From: Rhizobium sp.
GTDB lineage: Bacteria > Pseudomonadota > Alphaproteobacteria > Rhizobiales > Rhizobiaceae
Assembly (NCBI GenBank): GCA_003527225.1
Contig: DPXQ01000087.1
Coordinates: 66,281-130,280 of the forward strand
Reading direction: 5' to 3'
Length of the DNA stretch: 64,000 bases
Part shown: positions 18,197 through 27,107 of the stretch, piece after piece
Position numbering within the stretch: the stretch's first letter is position 1
How the letters are laid out: each line of letters begins with the position of its first letter
The notes under the pieces: generated by a model
What the model saw: the letters and a program-made list of their open reading frames with translations, nothing else
What the model was told of the DNA's origin: nothing
The model's database searches: none
Translations under genes and position numbers: made by a program

Positions 18197-19069
18197 ATGG
18201 AGACGGTCAGGACCATCGAGGACTTGCGCCAGCGTCTAGCGCCCCTTCGCCGCGCGGGGAAGACGATCGGCTTCGTTCCCACCATGGGCTATCTTCACGC
18301 CGGTCATATGGAACTCGTCGCCAATGCACGCGCGGAAAATGACGTGACGGTCGTCTCGATCTTCGTCAATCCGCTGCAGTTCGGGGCGAACGAAGACCTG
18401 GCGAAATATCCGCGCGATCTCGAGCGCGACAGCGCCCTGCTCGAAGCGGCCGGCGTCGACTTTCTCTTCGCCCCCGGCGTCACCGACATGTATCCGCACC
18501 CGATGCAGACCGTGGTCGACGTGCCGAAACTCGGCTCGGAACTGGAAGGCGCCGCCCGCCCCGGCCATTTCGCAGGGGTCGCCACCGTTGTCACCAAGCT
18601 CTTCAACATCGTCCAGCCGGACGCCGCCTATTTTGGCGAGAAAGACTACCAGCAGGTGACGATCATTCGCCAATTGGTCGAGGATCTCGCCCAGCCGGTG
18701 CGGGTCGTGCCCGTGAAGACGGTACGCGAGGCCGACGGCCTTGCCTGCTCGTCCCGCAACGTCTACCTGTCGCCCGAACAGCGCGCAGCGGCGGTGATCG
18801 TGCCGAAGGCGCTCGACGAGGCAGCCAAGCTGATCCGTTCCGGCATGCGCGACACCGCCCGGCTCGAAGCCCAGATCGCCGAATTCATCCGCGCCGAGCC
18901 ACTGGCCGAACCGGAGGTCGTGGCGTTGCGCGATCCGCTGACGCTGGCCGAGATCAGCACGGTCGCCGGTCCGGTCCTGCTGCTGCTCTTCGTACGTATC
19001 GGCCAGACCAGACTACTCGACAACCGGGTGATCGACATCGCATCCGAAAACGGCATGGAGGCCGCCTGA
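18197..19069 (+). CDS. panC: pantoate--beta-alanine ligase
   Basis: The 290-residue enzyme joins pantoate and beta-alanine with ATP in the last step of pantothenate (coenzyme A precursor) synthesis. The HIGH-type nucleotide motif appears as [14 protein letters not shown] near residues 30-44. [18 protein letters not shown] and [14 protein letters not shown] are family signatures, and SSRNVYLSP is the KMSKS-like region. The length is typical. An AGGAGG ribosome binding site lies 7 bases before the ATG. The stop is one base before the panB start, so the two form an operon. Confidence 0.97.
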   Translation: METVRTIEDLRQRLAPLRRAGKTIGFVPTMGYLHAGHMELVANARAENDVTVVSIFVNPLQFGANEDLAKYPRDLERDSALLEAAGVDFLFAPGVTDMYPHPMQTVVDVPKLGSELEGAARPGHFAGVATVVTKLFNIVQPDAAYFGEKDYQQVTIIRQLVEDLAQPVRVVPVKTVREADGLACSSRNVYLSPEQRAAAVIVPKALDEAAKLIRSGMRDTARLEAQIAEFIRAEPLAEPEVVALRDPLTLAEISTVAGPVLLLLFVRIGQTRLLDNRVIDIASENGMEAA

Positions 19070-19070
19070 C

Positions 19071-19898
19071 ATGAGCACCCCGCCCCGCCAGAAGCGGCTG
19101 ACCCCGAACGACATCACGGCGCTCAAGAGCCAGCGCCCCGTCGTCTCGCTGACCGCCTATACGACGCCGATGGCGCGCCTGTTCGACCCGCATTGCGATC
19201 TGCTGCTGGTCGGCGACAGCCTCGGTATGGTGCTCTACGGCTTGGAGACGACGGTCGGCGTCACAGTCGAGATGATGATCGCCCATGGCCAGGCCGTTAT
19301 GCGGGGCGTCAGCCGCGCCTGCGTCATCGTTGACCTGCCCTTCGGCTCCTACCAGGAATCGAAGGAACAGGCCTTCCGCACCGCAGCCCGCATCATGAAG
19401 GAAACCGGCTGCGACGGCGTCAAGCTCGAGGGTGGCGAGGAAATGGCGGAAACCGTGGCGTTTCTGGTGTCCCGCGGCGTGCCCGTTTTCGGCCATGTCG
19501 GGCTGATGCCGCAGCAGGTCAACACCTCAGGCGGCTATCGCTCCAAGGGCCATAGCGAAAAGGAAGCCGACAAGATTCGCCGCGATGCCCGCGCCATCGA
19601 CGAGGCCGGCGCCTTTGCCCTCGTCATCGAGGGAACGGTCGAACCGCTCGCCCGCGAGATCACCGGCACTGTCTCCGCCGCGACCATCGGCATCGGCGCT
19701 TCGCCCGCCTGCGACGGCCAGGTGCTGGTCTCCGACGACATGCTGGGCCTGTTCAACGACTTCAAGCCGCGCTTCGTCAAGCACTATGCCGAGCTGGCCG
19801 AGATCATTTCCAAGGCTGCTGAAGACTATGCCACGGAAGTCCGCGCTCGCAGCTTCCCCGGCCCGGAACACACCTTCCAGGTCCGGCCAAAAAAATGA
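19071..19898 (+). CDS. panB: 3-methyl-2-oxobutanoate hydroxymethyltransferase
   Basis: A 275-residue TIM-barrel enzyme that adds a hydroxymethyl group from methylene-tetrahydrofolate to ketoisovalerate, giving ketopantoate, the first committed step to pantothenate. [29 protein letters not shown] (metal-binding Asp), [11 protein letters not shown] and GHVGLMPQ are all recognisable. It follows panC with one base between the two. The order panC-panB is common in rhizobia. It converges on the DUF2164 gene with 18 bp between stops. Confidence 0.97.
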   Translation: MSTPPRQKRLTPNDITALKSQRPVVSLTAYTTPMARLFDPHCDLLLVGDSLGMVLYGLETTVGVTVEMMIAHGQAVMRGVSRACVIVDLPFGSYQESKEQAFRTAARIMKETGCDGVKLEGGEEMAETVAFLVSRGVPVFGHVGLMPQQVNTSGGYRSKGHSEKEADKIRRDARAIDEAGAFALVIEGTVEPLAREITGTVSAATIGIGASPACDGQVLVSDDMLGLFNDFKPRFVKHYAELAEIISKAAEDYATEVRARSFPGPEHTFQVRPKK

Positions 19899-19916
19899 CT
19901 TGCCCATCGGGACAAT

Positions 19917-20165
19917 TCAGGCCTCGACCGGCTGCTCCAGTTGGTAGATCGCGTCGTTGATCGCATCGATCTGGCCGACGATCACCGATTGCGCGTCGTG
20001 GAGCCCGCGATTGTAGAAACGATTGCCGATTGCCTTGGCGAAGAATTCCAGCATGCCTTCCGCTTCGAAGCGACCGACTTCGATCTCGAACTCGTTCAGA
20101 ACGTATTCCTTTATCCGCTCGACGAGCGCCGCCTGATCCTTGATCGACAAGTCGAGTTTCGGCAT
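19917..20165 (-). CDS. DUF2164 family protein
   Basis: An 82-residue protein with the DUF2164 pattern: residues on an N-terminal strand (LDLSIKDQAALVERIKEY), EFEIEVGRFEAEGMLEFF in the middle, then IGNRFYNRGLHDAQSVI. The family is small, soluble and of unknown function. The ATG at 20165 follows a GGAGGCGC stretch, a good ribosome binding site. It is a single gene, convergent with panB and divergent from azlC. Confidence 0.8.
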   Translation of the reverse strand: MPKLDLSIKDQAALVERIKEYVLNEFEIEVGRFEAEGMLEFFAKAIGNRFYNRGLHDAQSVIVGQIDAINDAIYQLEQPVEA

Positions 20166-20311
20166 AGCGCCTCCTTGTAGGTGAAATCATTGGTCGGAAA
20201 CAACGGCACGCTAGGATGACCGGTAAGGTGAATCAATCGATCCATCAGCCAAATTCAATTGTCGCGCAGCCACCTGCCGTCTATCTCCTGTCCTGAAAGG
20301 ACATCCGATCC

Positions 20312-21028
20312 ATGAATTCCGACTTTACAGATGGCCTGCGCGGCAGCGTGCCGATCCTGGTTTCCACGATTCCGTTCGCCGCACTGTTCGGCGCTGTCGC
20401 CGTCGGCAACGGCCAGACGGTGGCCGAAGCGACCCTGATGAGCGCCATCATCTTTGCCGGCGCCAGCCAGCTCGTTGGTATCGAGCTCTTCGGCCACAAC
20501 GTGCCGATCTGGGTTATCGTGCTCTCGATCTTCGCGGTCAATTTCCGGCATATTCTCTACTCAGCCGCGATCGCCCCTTTCATCCGGCATTTTTCCGGCT
20601 TTCAGAAGGCCCTATCGCTCTTCCTTCTCACCGATCCGCAGTTCGCCGAAACCCTGACCCGGGGCGAGACCGGCAGGAGAGTTGCTTTCGCCTGGTATGT
20701 CGGTTTTGCCAGCACGATCTATGTCGGCTGGGTGGCAACGACCGCTGTTGGCGCGTTCTTCGGCAGCATGATCGGCGACCCGGCCGCCATCGGCATCGAC
20801 GTGCTGTTGCCGATCTATTTCATGGGTCTCGTGCTCGGCTTTCGCCGGCGGGCAAATTTCCTGCCCGTGGTGGCCGTCAGTGCCATCGTCGCTGTCGTCG
20901 CCCATCGAACGGTCGGCTCGCCATGGCATGTCAGCATCGGTGCACTCGCCGGCGTGGCGCTTGCCGCGCTTCTGCCCCCGAAAGCGCCGGCAATCAGCGA
21001 ACCCGCACTTGGGGAGGCGGGAGAATGA
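20312..21028 (+). CDS. azlC: AzlC-family branched-chain amino acid exporter, large subunit
   Basis: A 238-residue membrane protein with about seven hydrophobic segments. The first region (FTDGLRGSVPILVSTIPFA) and the helix IIFAGASQLVGIELFG are characteristic of AzlC, which with a small partner exports branched-chain amino acids or their analogues. GAAGEATVDQ-like catalytic motifs are not expected for this family. The ATGA overlap with the next gene shows translational coupling. The exact substrate is inferred from the family only. Confidence 0.9.
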   Translation: MNSDFTDGLRGSVPILVSTIPFAALFGAVAVGNGQTVAEATLMSAIIFAGASQLVGIELFGHNVPIWVIVLSIFAVNFRHILYSAAIAPFIRHFSGFQKALSLFLLTDPQFAETLTRGETGRRVAFAWYVGFASTIYVGWVATTAVGAFFGSMIGDPAAIGIDVLLPIYFMGLVLGFRRRANFLPVVAVSAIVAVVAHRTVGSPWHVSIGALAGVALAALLPPKAPAISEPALGEAGE

Positions 21029-21336
21029 CGGAACTTTTCACACCCTACATGGTCATGCTGATCTTTGCCGGAGCCGTCGCGACCTACCTGACGCGGATCG
21101 GCGGCTATCTGTTGATTGCCCGGCTCAAGTCCGTGCCGCCACGACTCGATGCCGCGTTGAACGCGGTCCCCGCTGCCGTGCTGACGACGCTCGTCGCCCC
21201 CGCCTTCTTTTCCGGCGGGAACGACGTCAAGGTAGCGATGGCTGTCGCCCTTCTTGTCGGCATCCGGTTCTCGGCAATCCCACTGCTGATTTCCGGCTGG
21301 GTCGCAGTGATGGCGATGCGCTACCTTATCGGCTGA
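21025..21336 (+). CDS. azlD: AzlD-family exporter small subunit
   Basis: A 103-residue protein with three or four membrane segments, partner of AzlC. YLTRIGGYLL near residue 20 and ALNAVPAAVLTTLVAP in the middle are the usual AzlD motifs. The ATG at 21025 overlaps the azlC stop by 4 bases (ATGA). Its own end overlaps the convergent aminopeptidase gene by 11 bp, so the transcripts are antisense to each other at their 3' ends. Confidence 0.9.
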   Translation: MTELFTPYMVMLIFAGAVATYLTRIGGYLLIARLKSVPPRLDAALNAVPAAVLTTLVAPAFFSGGNDVKVAMAVALLVGIRFSAIPLLISGWVAVMAMRYLIG

Positions 21337-23161
21337 GCGGTTCGGTCACCCGCTCCAGCCAGGCGCGGGTCGCCTCGTCGTGGACGAGCGGCATCAATTC
21401 CTCGCGCGTGCGGGCATGATAGTCGTCCAGCCATTGCAGTTCCTCGGGCGTCAACAGGTCGGTCACGACGAGATACTTGTCGATCGGAACATATGTCAGC
21501 GTCCCGAAGCTGAGCATCGGCATATCCCCGCCCTCGATAGGTTCCGCCTCGCGCACATAGACGAGGTTTTCAATGCGGATACCGAACGAGCCCGGGCGGT
21601 AATAGCCCGGCTCGTTTGAAAGGATCATTCCGGGAAGTAGCTCCTGCGTCGAAAGACGCGCAATGCGCTGCGGGCCTTCGTGCACGGAAAGGTACGAGCC
21701 AACCCCGTGTCCGGTCCCATGGGCGAAGTCCGCACCCGCCTTCCAGAGCGCTATGCGAGCAAGCGGATCGAGATCGCAGCCCCGCGTTCCCTTGGGAAAC
21801 CGTGCGGTGCTGATCGCAATCATTCCCTTGAGAACAAGAGTGAAAAAGCGCTTTTGTTCCTCGGATACAGGGCCGATCGCGATCGTGCGCGTGATATCCG
21901 TCGTTCCATTGACGTATTGCGCACCTGAATCGATCAGGAACAATTCACCTGAACGGATTGGTCGGTCGGTTTCGGTCGTCACGCGGTAATGCATGATCGC
22001 CGCATGCTCACCGGTGCCGGAAATGGTGTCGAAGGAAATGTCCTTCAACGGGTTCTGCATTCGCTCTCCAACGCGCCGACGAGCGTCCTCGAGCGCCCTG
22101 GCCGCCCCGATTTCGGTAACTGTGCCCGGATGCTGCTGATCGAGCCAGGAGAGGAATTCCACGACTGCGACCCCGTCTTGAACATGCGCCGCGGCCGAGC
22201 CGTTGAGCTCGACCGTATTCTTGGTCGCACGTGCAATCTTCGCCGGATCGCTGCCCTCGACCACGGTGCCGCCATGCGTGCGAACGAGCTCGACAAGAGC
22301 AAAGGGCGTGAGGTCAGGATCGACCAGGATACCGCCACCGCGTGCGGCAAGTGCCTCGAGCCGGCCCGTAAGATCAGCGGGATCGACCTGTTCGGCGAGT
22401 TGACCGAGATAGGCTTCCGCTTCGATACCAGTCTTGCGCTTGTCGAGGAAAATCTCCGCCTTTCCGTCAGCATGAAGGATGGCGCGCGCGAGAGGATGCG
22501 GCGTATGCGGTACGTCGCTTCCCCGGATATTGAAGATCCAGGCAACCGAGGAAGGATCCGTTATCAGCGCGGCAGCCAGTTCACGGTCACGGAGATCCTG
22601 AGCAATTTTTGCGATCTTGTCTTTGGCCAGAACACCGGCATAGGCCTCCGTCTGGATGGAAACAGCGCCGAGCGGCTCCGCCGGGCGAGCCGACCACAGC
22701 GCATCAAGCGGGTTCTGCGCCAGCATCACCAGCGCACCACCCTTTTCGGCGAGCGCCTTTTCCAATCGCCGCACTTCCGCGCCGGTATGAAGCCACGGAT
22801 CGATGCCGAGGCGGAAACCCTTGTGGGCATGGCCCGAAATCCATATGTGGGGCGGCTCTCCGACGAGATCGCCACCGGTAAAGACGGCCGGGTCCACCTG
22901 TTCGGCAAGTTGCGTCACATAGCGGCCATCCACGAAGACGATCGCCTGTCCCCTCATCACAAGTGCCTGTCCCGCCGACCCGGTAAAACCCGTCAGCCAC
23001 GAAAGCCGCTCTGCGCAAGCCGGGACATATTCGCCCTGATACTCGTCAGCCCGCGGAACAAGGAAGCCGTCGATGCCGAGATCGGCAAAACGCGCCCGAA
23101 GCGCTTCGACCCGTTCACGGCCAAACTGGGGAGTGGATGTGACATCGAATGACTGAAACAT
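21326..23161 (-). CDS. pepP: aminopeptidase P (Xaa-Pro aminopeptidase)
   Basis: A 611-residue, three-domain M24 metallopeptidase that removes an N-terminal residue preceding proline. Two creatinase-like domains come first, then the pita-bread catalytic domain. The metal ligands are visible in LIDSGAQYVNGTTDITRT (two Asp, near residue 410), GTGHGVGSYLSVHEGP (His, near 483), SNEPGYYRPG (Glu, near 514) and a second Glu close to GIRIENLVY. The length fits the long eukaryote-like APP1 type rather than the 440-residue E. coli PepP. No signal peptide is present, so it acts in the cytoplasm. It is a single gene, divergent from the small gene at 23450. Confidence 0.92.
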   Translation of the reverse strand: MFQSFDVTSTPQFGRERVEALRARFADLGIDGFLVPRADEYQGEYVPACAERLSWLTGFTGSAGQALVMRGQAIVFVDGRYVTQLAEQVDPAVFTGGDLVGEPPHIWISGHAHKGFRLGIDPWLHTGAEVRRLEKALAEKGGALVMLAQNPLDALWSARPAEPLGAVSIQTEAYAGVLAKDKIAKIAQDLRDRELAAALITDPSSVAWIFNIRGSDVPHTPHPLARAILHADGKAEIFLDKRKTGIEAEAYLGQLAEQVDPADLTGRLEALAARGGGILVDPDLTPFALVELVRTHGGTVVEGSDPAKIARATKNTVELNGSAAAHVQDGVAVVEFLSWLDQQHPGTVTEIGAARALEDARRRVGERMQNPLKDISFDTISGTGEHAAIMHYRVTTETDRPIRSGELFLIDSGAQYVNGTTDITRTIAIGPVSEEQKRFFTLVLKGMIAISTARFPKGTRGCDLDPLARIALWKAGADFAHGTGHGVGSYLSVHEGPQRIARLSTQELLPGMILSNEPGYYRPGSFGIRIENLVYVREAEPIEGGDMPMLSFGTLTYVPIDKYLVVTDLLTPEELQWLDDYHARTREELMPLVHDEATRAWLERVTEPLSR

Positions 23162-23449
23162 GGCGGACTCGCTGTGAGTGAAAATACCATCGCCTTATAG
23201 CAAGGCTACCTTCGGGTGCACCATGGTATCTATGTTTCCCCACACACCAACGGCAGCGCACACCCGGCGTTGGCTGACCTGCCTCCTTTTTAGTCAGATG
23301 GCGTCGAAATTCGCCTGTTCAATAACAGAGCAATGCGATGAACGCATAACACCCATGATGGAAAGCCATCTGCTGAAAGCGCGCAGGAGTCTCTATATTC
23401 AGATTCATCGAACGGGCGACGAACCGCCCGGAACGAAAGGAATATGAAA

Positions 23450-23623
23450 ATGGCAAACTCCTTCTTCCGCAACGCGTACCACCGCGTGATCGAAGCGCGC
23501 GAGCGTCAGGCCAGCCGTTATGTCAACAACGCGCTTCTGTCGCTCGACGACGAAACGCTGAAGTCCATGGGCACCAGCCGCGAAGAAATCCGCCGCAAGG
23601 GCGCAAACAGCTTCGCACTGTGA
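23450..23623 (+). CDS. small DUF1127-like protein
   Basis: A 57-residue basic protein starting MANSFFRNAYHRVIEARE and containing LLSLDDETLKSMGTSREEI. The part with an LD..L...G.sR.EI pattern resembles the DUF1127/YjiS family of tiny arginine-rich proteins. Family members in alphaproteobacteria (for example CcaF1 of Rhodobacter) bind RNA and are co-transcribed with small RNAs. The start is the second of two close ATGs: AGGAA at 23438-23442 is 7 bases from 23450 but only 1 from 23444. A candidate small RNA and a strong terminator follow within 145 bp. The gene is clearly plausible; the family assignment is tentative. Confidence 0.65.
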   Translation: MANSFFRNAYHRVIEARERQASRYVNNALLSLDDETLKSMGTSREEIRRKGANSFAL

Positions 23624-23631
23624 GCTTCTGG

Positions 23632-23766
23632 GCCGTGGTGGAGACCCCTACTCCCTTATCTACACGGCTTTAGGCAATGAAATACGCATGAGTGTTCTCC
23701 TCCCAAGGCTCACGCGATCGATCAGGTGAACTGATCGGCAAGGCGGCATCCTCGATGCCGCCTTTT
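23632..23766 (+). ncRNA. candidate anti-Shine-Dalgarno small RNA (cuckoo/alpha-r14-like)
   Basis: Downstream of the DUF1127-like stop come, in order: a GCCGTG/CACGGC stem (23632-23637 with 23663-23668), an unpaired TCTCCTCCC stretch (23696-23704), a perfect 7-bp hairpin (CGATCAG, loop, CTGATCG, 23719-23737), and a strong terminator hairpin with a T-run (23742-23766). A UC-rich anti-ribosome-binding motif before Rho-independent termination is typical of the CCUCCUCCC-type small RNAs of alphaproteobacteria. No separate promoter is evident, so it may be processed from the mRNA of the small gene upstream. The 5' end is uncertain. Confidence 0.5.
23742..23766 (+). terminator. Rho-independent terminator
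   Basis: GGCGGCAT (23742-23749) pairs with ATGCCGCC (23755-23762) around a 5-base loop and is followed directly by TTTT. It ends the transcript of the small gene and candidate small RNA. Confidence 0.85.
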
Positions 23767-23867
23767 GCATTTCCGTAAGCATGTGAGACTTGCATTTAAT
23801 GCAATGCTGCATCGCAATAACGGGTCATCTTCATTGGACGCCGACATCCGGTCAGCAGGCTCACCCT

Positions 23868-24746
23868 TCAGCCACGGCGAAGATGGATCGTTACCCAGCC
23901 GTTGCGCCAGATGGTCCGGACATGTTTCAGCCCGGCTGCGTTGTAGGCGGCGATCACCTTCCAGCGCTGTGCGGCGAGAATTCCCGAAAGGATCACCGAG
24001 CCGCCGCCCGCAAGGTTGGCAACAAGCTGCGGCGCCATTTTCATCAGTGGCCGCGCGAGGATATTGGCGACGATTAGATCGAAGGGTCCATATTCGCGAA
24101 AGGCGGTCGAGTGGAAGCCCCGCGCGACGCGAAAGTCGATGCCCTGGATGATACCGTTCCGACGCGCGTTTTCGCGCGCCACCTTGACCGCGATCGGATC
24201 GATGTCGGTCGCCAGCACCGGCACAGGAAGAAGCTTGCGGATGGCAATGGCGAGCACACCGCTCCCCGTTCCAAGATCGAGCGCATTGGCGACCGGTCGC
24301 GCGCGCGTCACCTCGGCGATCATCTCCAGACAGCCGGCCGTTGTGCCGTGATGCCCCGTGCCGAAGGCCTGTCCTGCGTCGATCTCGATCGCGACGTCAT
24401 TGACGTGCACCTTGTCGCGATCATGGGAGCCATGCACCAGGAAACGTCCGGCCCGAACCGGCTTCAACCCTTCGAGAGACTTGGCGATCCAGTCGATATC
24501 CGGGATAACCTCCCTCTCGATCACTATGCCGGCGAAACTCTCATCGAGCATAGCGCGCAGCCGTTCGTGGATCGCCTCCTCGTCTTCGGCCATGAGATAG
24601 ATCGAGGCCTCCCAGACATCGTTCTTTTCGTCGACCTCGGTCGTGGCGATCGCGAAGTCCTCTTCGCCGAAAACGACGGTCATCAGATCGAGGATCTCGG
24701 CGGCCTGCTTTTCGCTGGTCGTCACGTAAAGGCGGATTTCACTCAC
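23868..24746 (-). CDS. prmA: ribosomal protein L11 methyltransferase
   Basis: A 292-residue SAM-dependent methyltransferase that trimethylates ribosomal protein L11. The N-terminal part (SEIRLYVTTSEKQAAEILDL) matches alphaproteobacterial PrmA. The catalytic domain has FGTGHHGTTAGCLE, LDLGTGSGVLAIA (SAM-binding) and LIVANILARPL, the PrmA form of motif IV. I start it at the GTG at 24746: AGGAAAG lies 7 bases upstream, inside what would otherwise be coding sequence from the ATG at 24779. It lies downstream of the SCO1 gene on the same strand, 124 bp away. Confidence 0.95.
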   Translation of the reverse strand: MSEIRLYVTTSEKQAAEILDLMTVVFGEEDFAIATTEVDEKNDVWEASIYLMAEDEEAIHERLRAMLDESFAGIVIEREVIPDIDWIAKSLEGLKPVRAGRFLVHGSHDRDKVHVNDVAIEIDAGQAFGTGHHGTTAGCLEMIAEVTRARPVANALDLGTGSGVLAIAIRKLLPVPVLATDIDPIAVKVARENARRNGIIQGIDFRVARGFHSTAFREYGPFDLIVANILARPLMKMAPQLVANLAGGGSVILSGILAAQRWKVIAAYNAAGLKHVRTIWRNGWVTIHLRRG

Positions 24747-24870
24747 GGTCGCTCTTTCCTGCTGAAAAAGGCGGGGCAAGAGGCCGGCGGCGCCCTACCC
24801 TGCGGTCAAGCCTCCGGTACAACGCCGGGCGGCATCTGGCAACACGCGGCGGCGACGTGCGGGTGGACAA

Positions 24871-25470
24871 TCACCCCTTCATCAGGTTTTCGAGCTTCTT
24901 AACGGCGACATCCGGGTTCTCCCCGTAGGAAATCGTGCCTTTGAACCGGCCCTCGGCGTCGAGAAGAAAGACTGAAGCCGTGTGGTCCATGGTGTAGTCC
25001 CCGTCGGGATTCTTTTCGTCGAGCGGGATCTTCTTGGCGTAGATACGGAAGCCCTTGATCACGTCGGCGACCTTATCCGGCGGTCCGGCAATGCCGATCA
25101 CGCGCTTGGTGACGTTCGAGATATAGGCGCCCAGGAGGTCGGGCGTATCGCGCTCCGGGTCGACGGTGACGAAAAAGGCATGAAGGCGCGTCCCCTCCGG
25201 ATCAACCTTCTCCAGCCAGCCGTTCAATTCGAACAGCGTGGTCGGGCAGACTTCCGGGCAATGGGTGAAGCCGAAGAACAGGGCCGTCGGCTTGCCGCGA
25301 AAGGCCTGTTCGGTGATCGGCTGGCCGTTCTGGTCGATCAGTTCGAAGGGTACACCGAAAGGCGCCTCGGCGATCTTGTCGCTCGATTGGGTAACCTGAA
25401 ACGTCAGCCAAGCCAGAAGCCCGGCAAAAACGAGAACTCCGGCCCAGAGAAAAATGCGCAGCGTCTTCAT
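24871..25470 (-). CDS. SCO1/SenC family copper protein
   Basis: A 199-residue thioredoxin-like protein anchored by one N-terminal helix (RIFLWAGVLVFAGLLAWL) and facing the periplasm. HCPEVCPTTL carries the CxxxC copper site and YTMDHTASVFLLD the third ligand His. SCO proteins deliver copper to, or reduce, the CuA site of cytochrome c oxidase. The ATG at 25470 puts the membrane helix at the N terminus; the ATG at 25491 would add 7 residues. No oxidase genes lie nearby. Confidence 0.9.
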   Translation of the reverse strand: MKTLRIFLWAGVLVFAGLLAWLTFQVTQSSDKIAEAPFGVPFELIDQNGQPITEQAFRGKPTALFFGFTHCPEVCPTTLFELNGWLEKVDPEGTRLHAFFVTVDPERDTPDLLGAYISNVTKRVIGIAGPPDKVADVIKGFRIYAKKIPLDEKNPDGDYTMDHTASVFLLDAEGRFKGTISYGENPDVAVKKLENLMKG

Positions 25471-25684
25471 ATCGGTCTGTCCTGTCCACACTCGCGCATC
25501 GCAACGCGAGCACCCGGTTCAGCGGGATACGATGCCGCTGATACAACCCGTGAGCTCCGAGTGCAAATCAATAGCCGGTCATCTCGCCAAAGCGCGCGGA
25601 TTTGTCTCGCCCGGATTCACGATCTTGACGGTCATCGCCCCCCCCCAACAAGGGCGGCTCGCGGCCATGGGTGACAGCTCTTCG

Positions 25685-25843
25685 TTAAAGGCAGGAGGAA
25701 AGGCCGCTCTCGGAAAGAGTGAGCACGATTGTCGATTCGTACTTCAACCAGCCCGCGAAGGCTGCCCCGATCGCGACGGCGCAAAAGCCCGCAACTGCGA
25801 AGAAAAACAGGATTCGTGAGGGTCTGGCGGCCAATTGTTCCAT
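25685..25843 (-). CDS. small single-span membrane protein
   Basis: A 52-residue product with a basic start (MEQLAARPSR), one membrane helix (ILFFFAVAGFCAVAIGAAFAG) and a short tail. Short proteins of this shape occur in rhizobia, but I cannot name a family. The weak ribosome binding site and the in-frame upstream extension to 25930 leave the start uncertain. It is followed on the same strand by a 214-bp region containing a run of nine C (25638-25646) before the SCO1 gene. Confidence 0.5.
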   Translation of the reverse strand: MEQLAARPSRILFFFAVAGFCAVAIGAAFAGWLKYESTIVLTLSESGLSSCL

Positions 25844-25985
25844 CCAGCATTCATAACGCTTTGCCTTCCATCGGAAAAGCAGGAAATTTCTCGCCTTTCT
25901 GCGAAATACTTGATGAAAATCAGGGATCAATCTGCGACTTTGGTCGAAGATTATTCTTCGCGGCCAGATGTCTTGGGAGGGACGA

Positions 25986-26774
25986 ATGAAGGAGCAGATG
26001 ATTCAGGCGATGGCGCCGCAAAAGGTGCGAATCAATCCGGTCGGCATGGGCGACGTGAAGGCGGCCCTTGCCGAGGGGTGGAAGGACTTCACCCGCTATC
26101 CGTTGTTCGGACTCTTTTTCGGAGGCATCTACGCCTTAGGCGGGTTATTCATCGTCATCATGCTCGCCTATTACCATCTGCCGTGGATGATCATACCGAT
26201 TGCCATCGGCTTCCCCCTGATCGGACCCTTTGTTGCCGTCGGGCTCTACGAGATCAGCCGCAGGCACGAAGCAGGCGAGCCAGTGACGTGGCGCGGCGTG
26301 CTTGCCGAGGTCTTTCGCCAGCGCGAGCGCCAGCTCTCATGGATGGCGTTTGCCGTCCTTTTCATATTCTGGATCTGGATCTATCAGGTGAGGCTCCTCC
26401 TCGCCCTCTTTCTCGGCTTCAAGATCCCGGCCTCGCTCGCGGCATTCATGACTGTCGTGACGACGACGCCGGAGGGCATCCTCTTCCTGGCAGTCGGCAC
26501 GATCGTCGGCGCGGTTCTCGCAACCGTTCTCTTCACACTGACCGTGATCTCGATGCCGCTGCTTCTCGAGCGCGACATCGACTTCGTCACCGCGATGATT
26601 ACAAGCGTGCGAACTGTGGTGGAAAGCCCGGCCGCAATGCTCTGCTTCGGGTTCATCGTCGCTGCCGCTGCCATCCTGGCCATGATCCCCGCCTTCGCTG
26701 GCTTGCTCGTGGTCCTGCCGGTGCTTGGCCATGCGACATGGCATCTCTATCGCCGGGCCATTGCCGCCGCCTGA
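25986..26774 (+). CDS. DUF2189 family membrane protein
   Basis: A 262-residue integral membrane protein with about six hydrophobic segments in three pairs. The region AALAEGWKDFTRYPLFGL at about residues 20-37 and YEISRRHEAGEPVTW before the second membrane pair are the DUF2189 signatures. The family is common in Alpha- and Betaproteobacteria and its function is unknown. The ATG at 25986 has GGGAGGG 4 bases upstream. It is a single gene. Confidence 0.85.
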   Translation: MKEQMIQAMAPQKVRINPVGMGDVKAALAEGWKDFTRYPLFGLFFGGIYALGGLFIVIMLAYYHLPWMIIPIAIGFPLIGPFVAVGLYEISRRHEAGEPVTWRGVLAEVFRQRERQLSWMAFAVLFIFWIWIYQVRLLLALFLGFKIPASLAAFMTVVTTTPEGILFLAVGTIVGAVLATVLFTLTVISMPLLLERDIDFVTAMITSVRTVVESPAAMLCFGFIVAAAAILAMIPAFAGLLVVLPVLGHATWHLYRRAIAAA

Positions 26775-27107
26775 GCGCACCGCCTCCCGGACGAAGCGAT
26801 CGACGAGTCAGCGGACGGACGACCTTGCGCGTCGCGGCGATTTCTCCAGTATTAGCGGATGTTTAACAAATATTTGCGATTGTCGCCTGGCGAAGATGAT
26901 CCTGAAAAGATCGTTTGGACATCACGTCCGCCGGGACGCCCGATCTGCACCCTCGGCCCTCCGCATTGACAACGGCATCACCGACGCTGCGCGTCGGCTC
27001 CTGGGTGCGCTTTCAGCGAGCGCACCGGCGCAGCATCTTTCGCCATAGCCGACGACGTCAGGTCCGACCGACCGGCGACGGCCGAACAAACTGGGAAGAG
27101 TTCAAAC
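26775..27107 (+). other. 333-bp intergenic region before cheW
   Basis: No convincing gene is seen. It holds a short AT-rich segment (TTTAACAAATATTTGCG near 26861-26877) and a TTGACA near 26968 without a good -10 partner. A GGGAAGAG ribosome binding site for cheW lies at its end. Confidence 0.4.

Noticed and set aside
23178..23447. An 89-codon plus-strand frame before the DUF1127-like gene
   Set aside because: No family, no ribosome binding site and poor codon use; it lies in the shared promoter region of pepP and the small gene.
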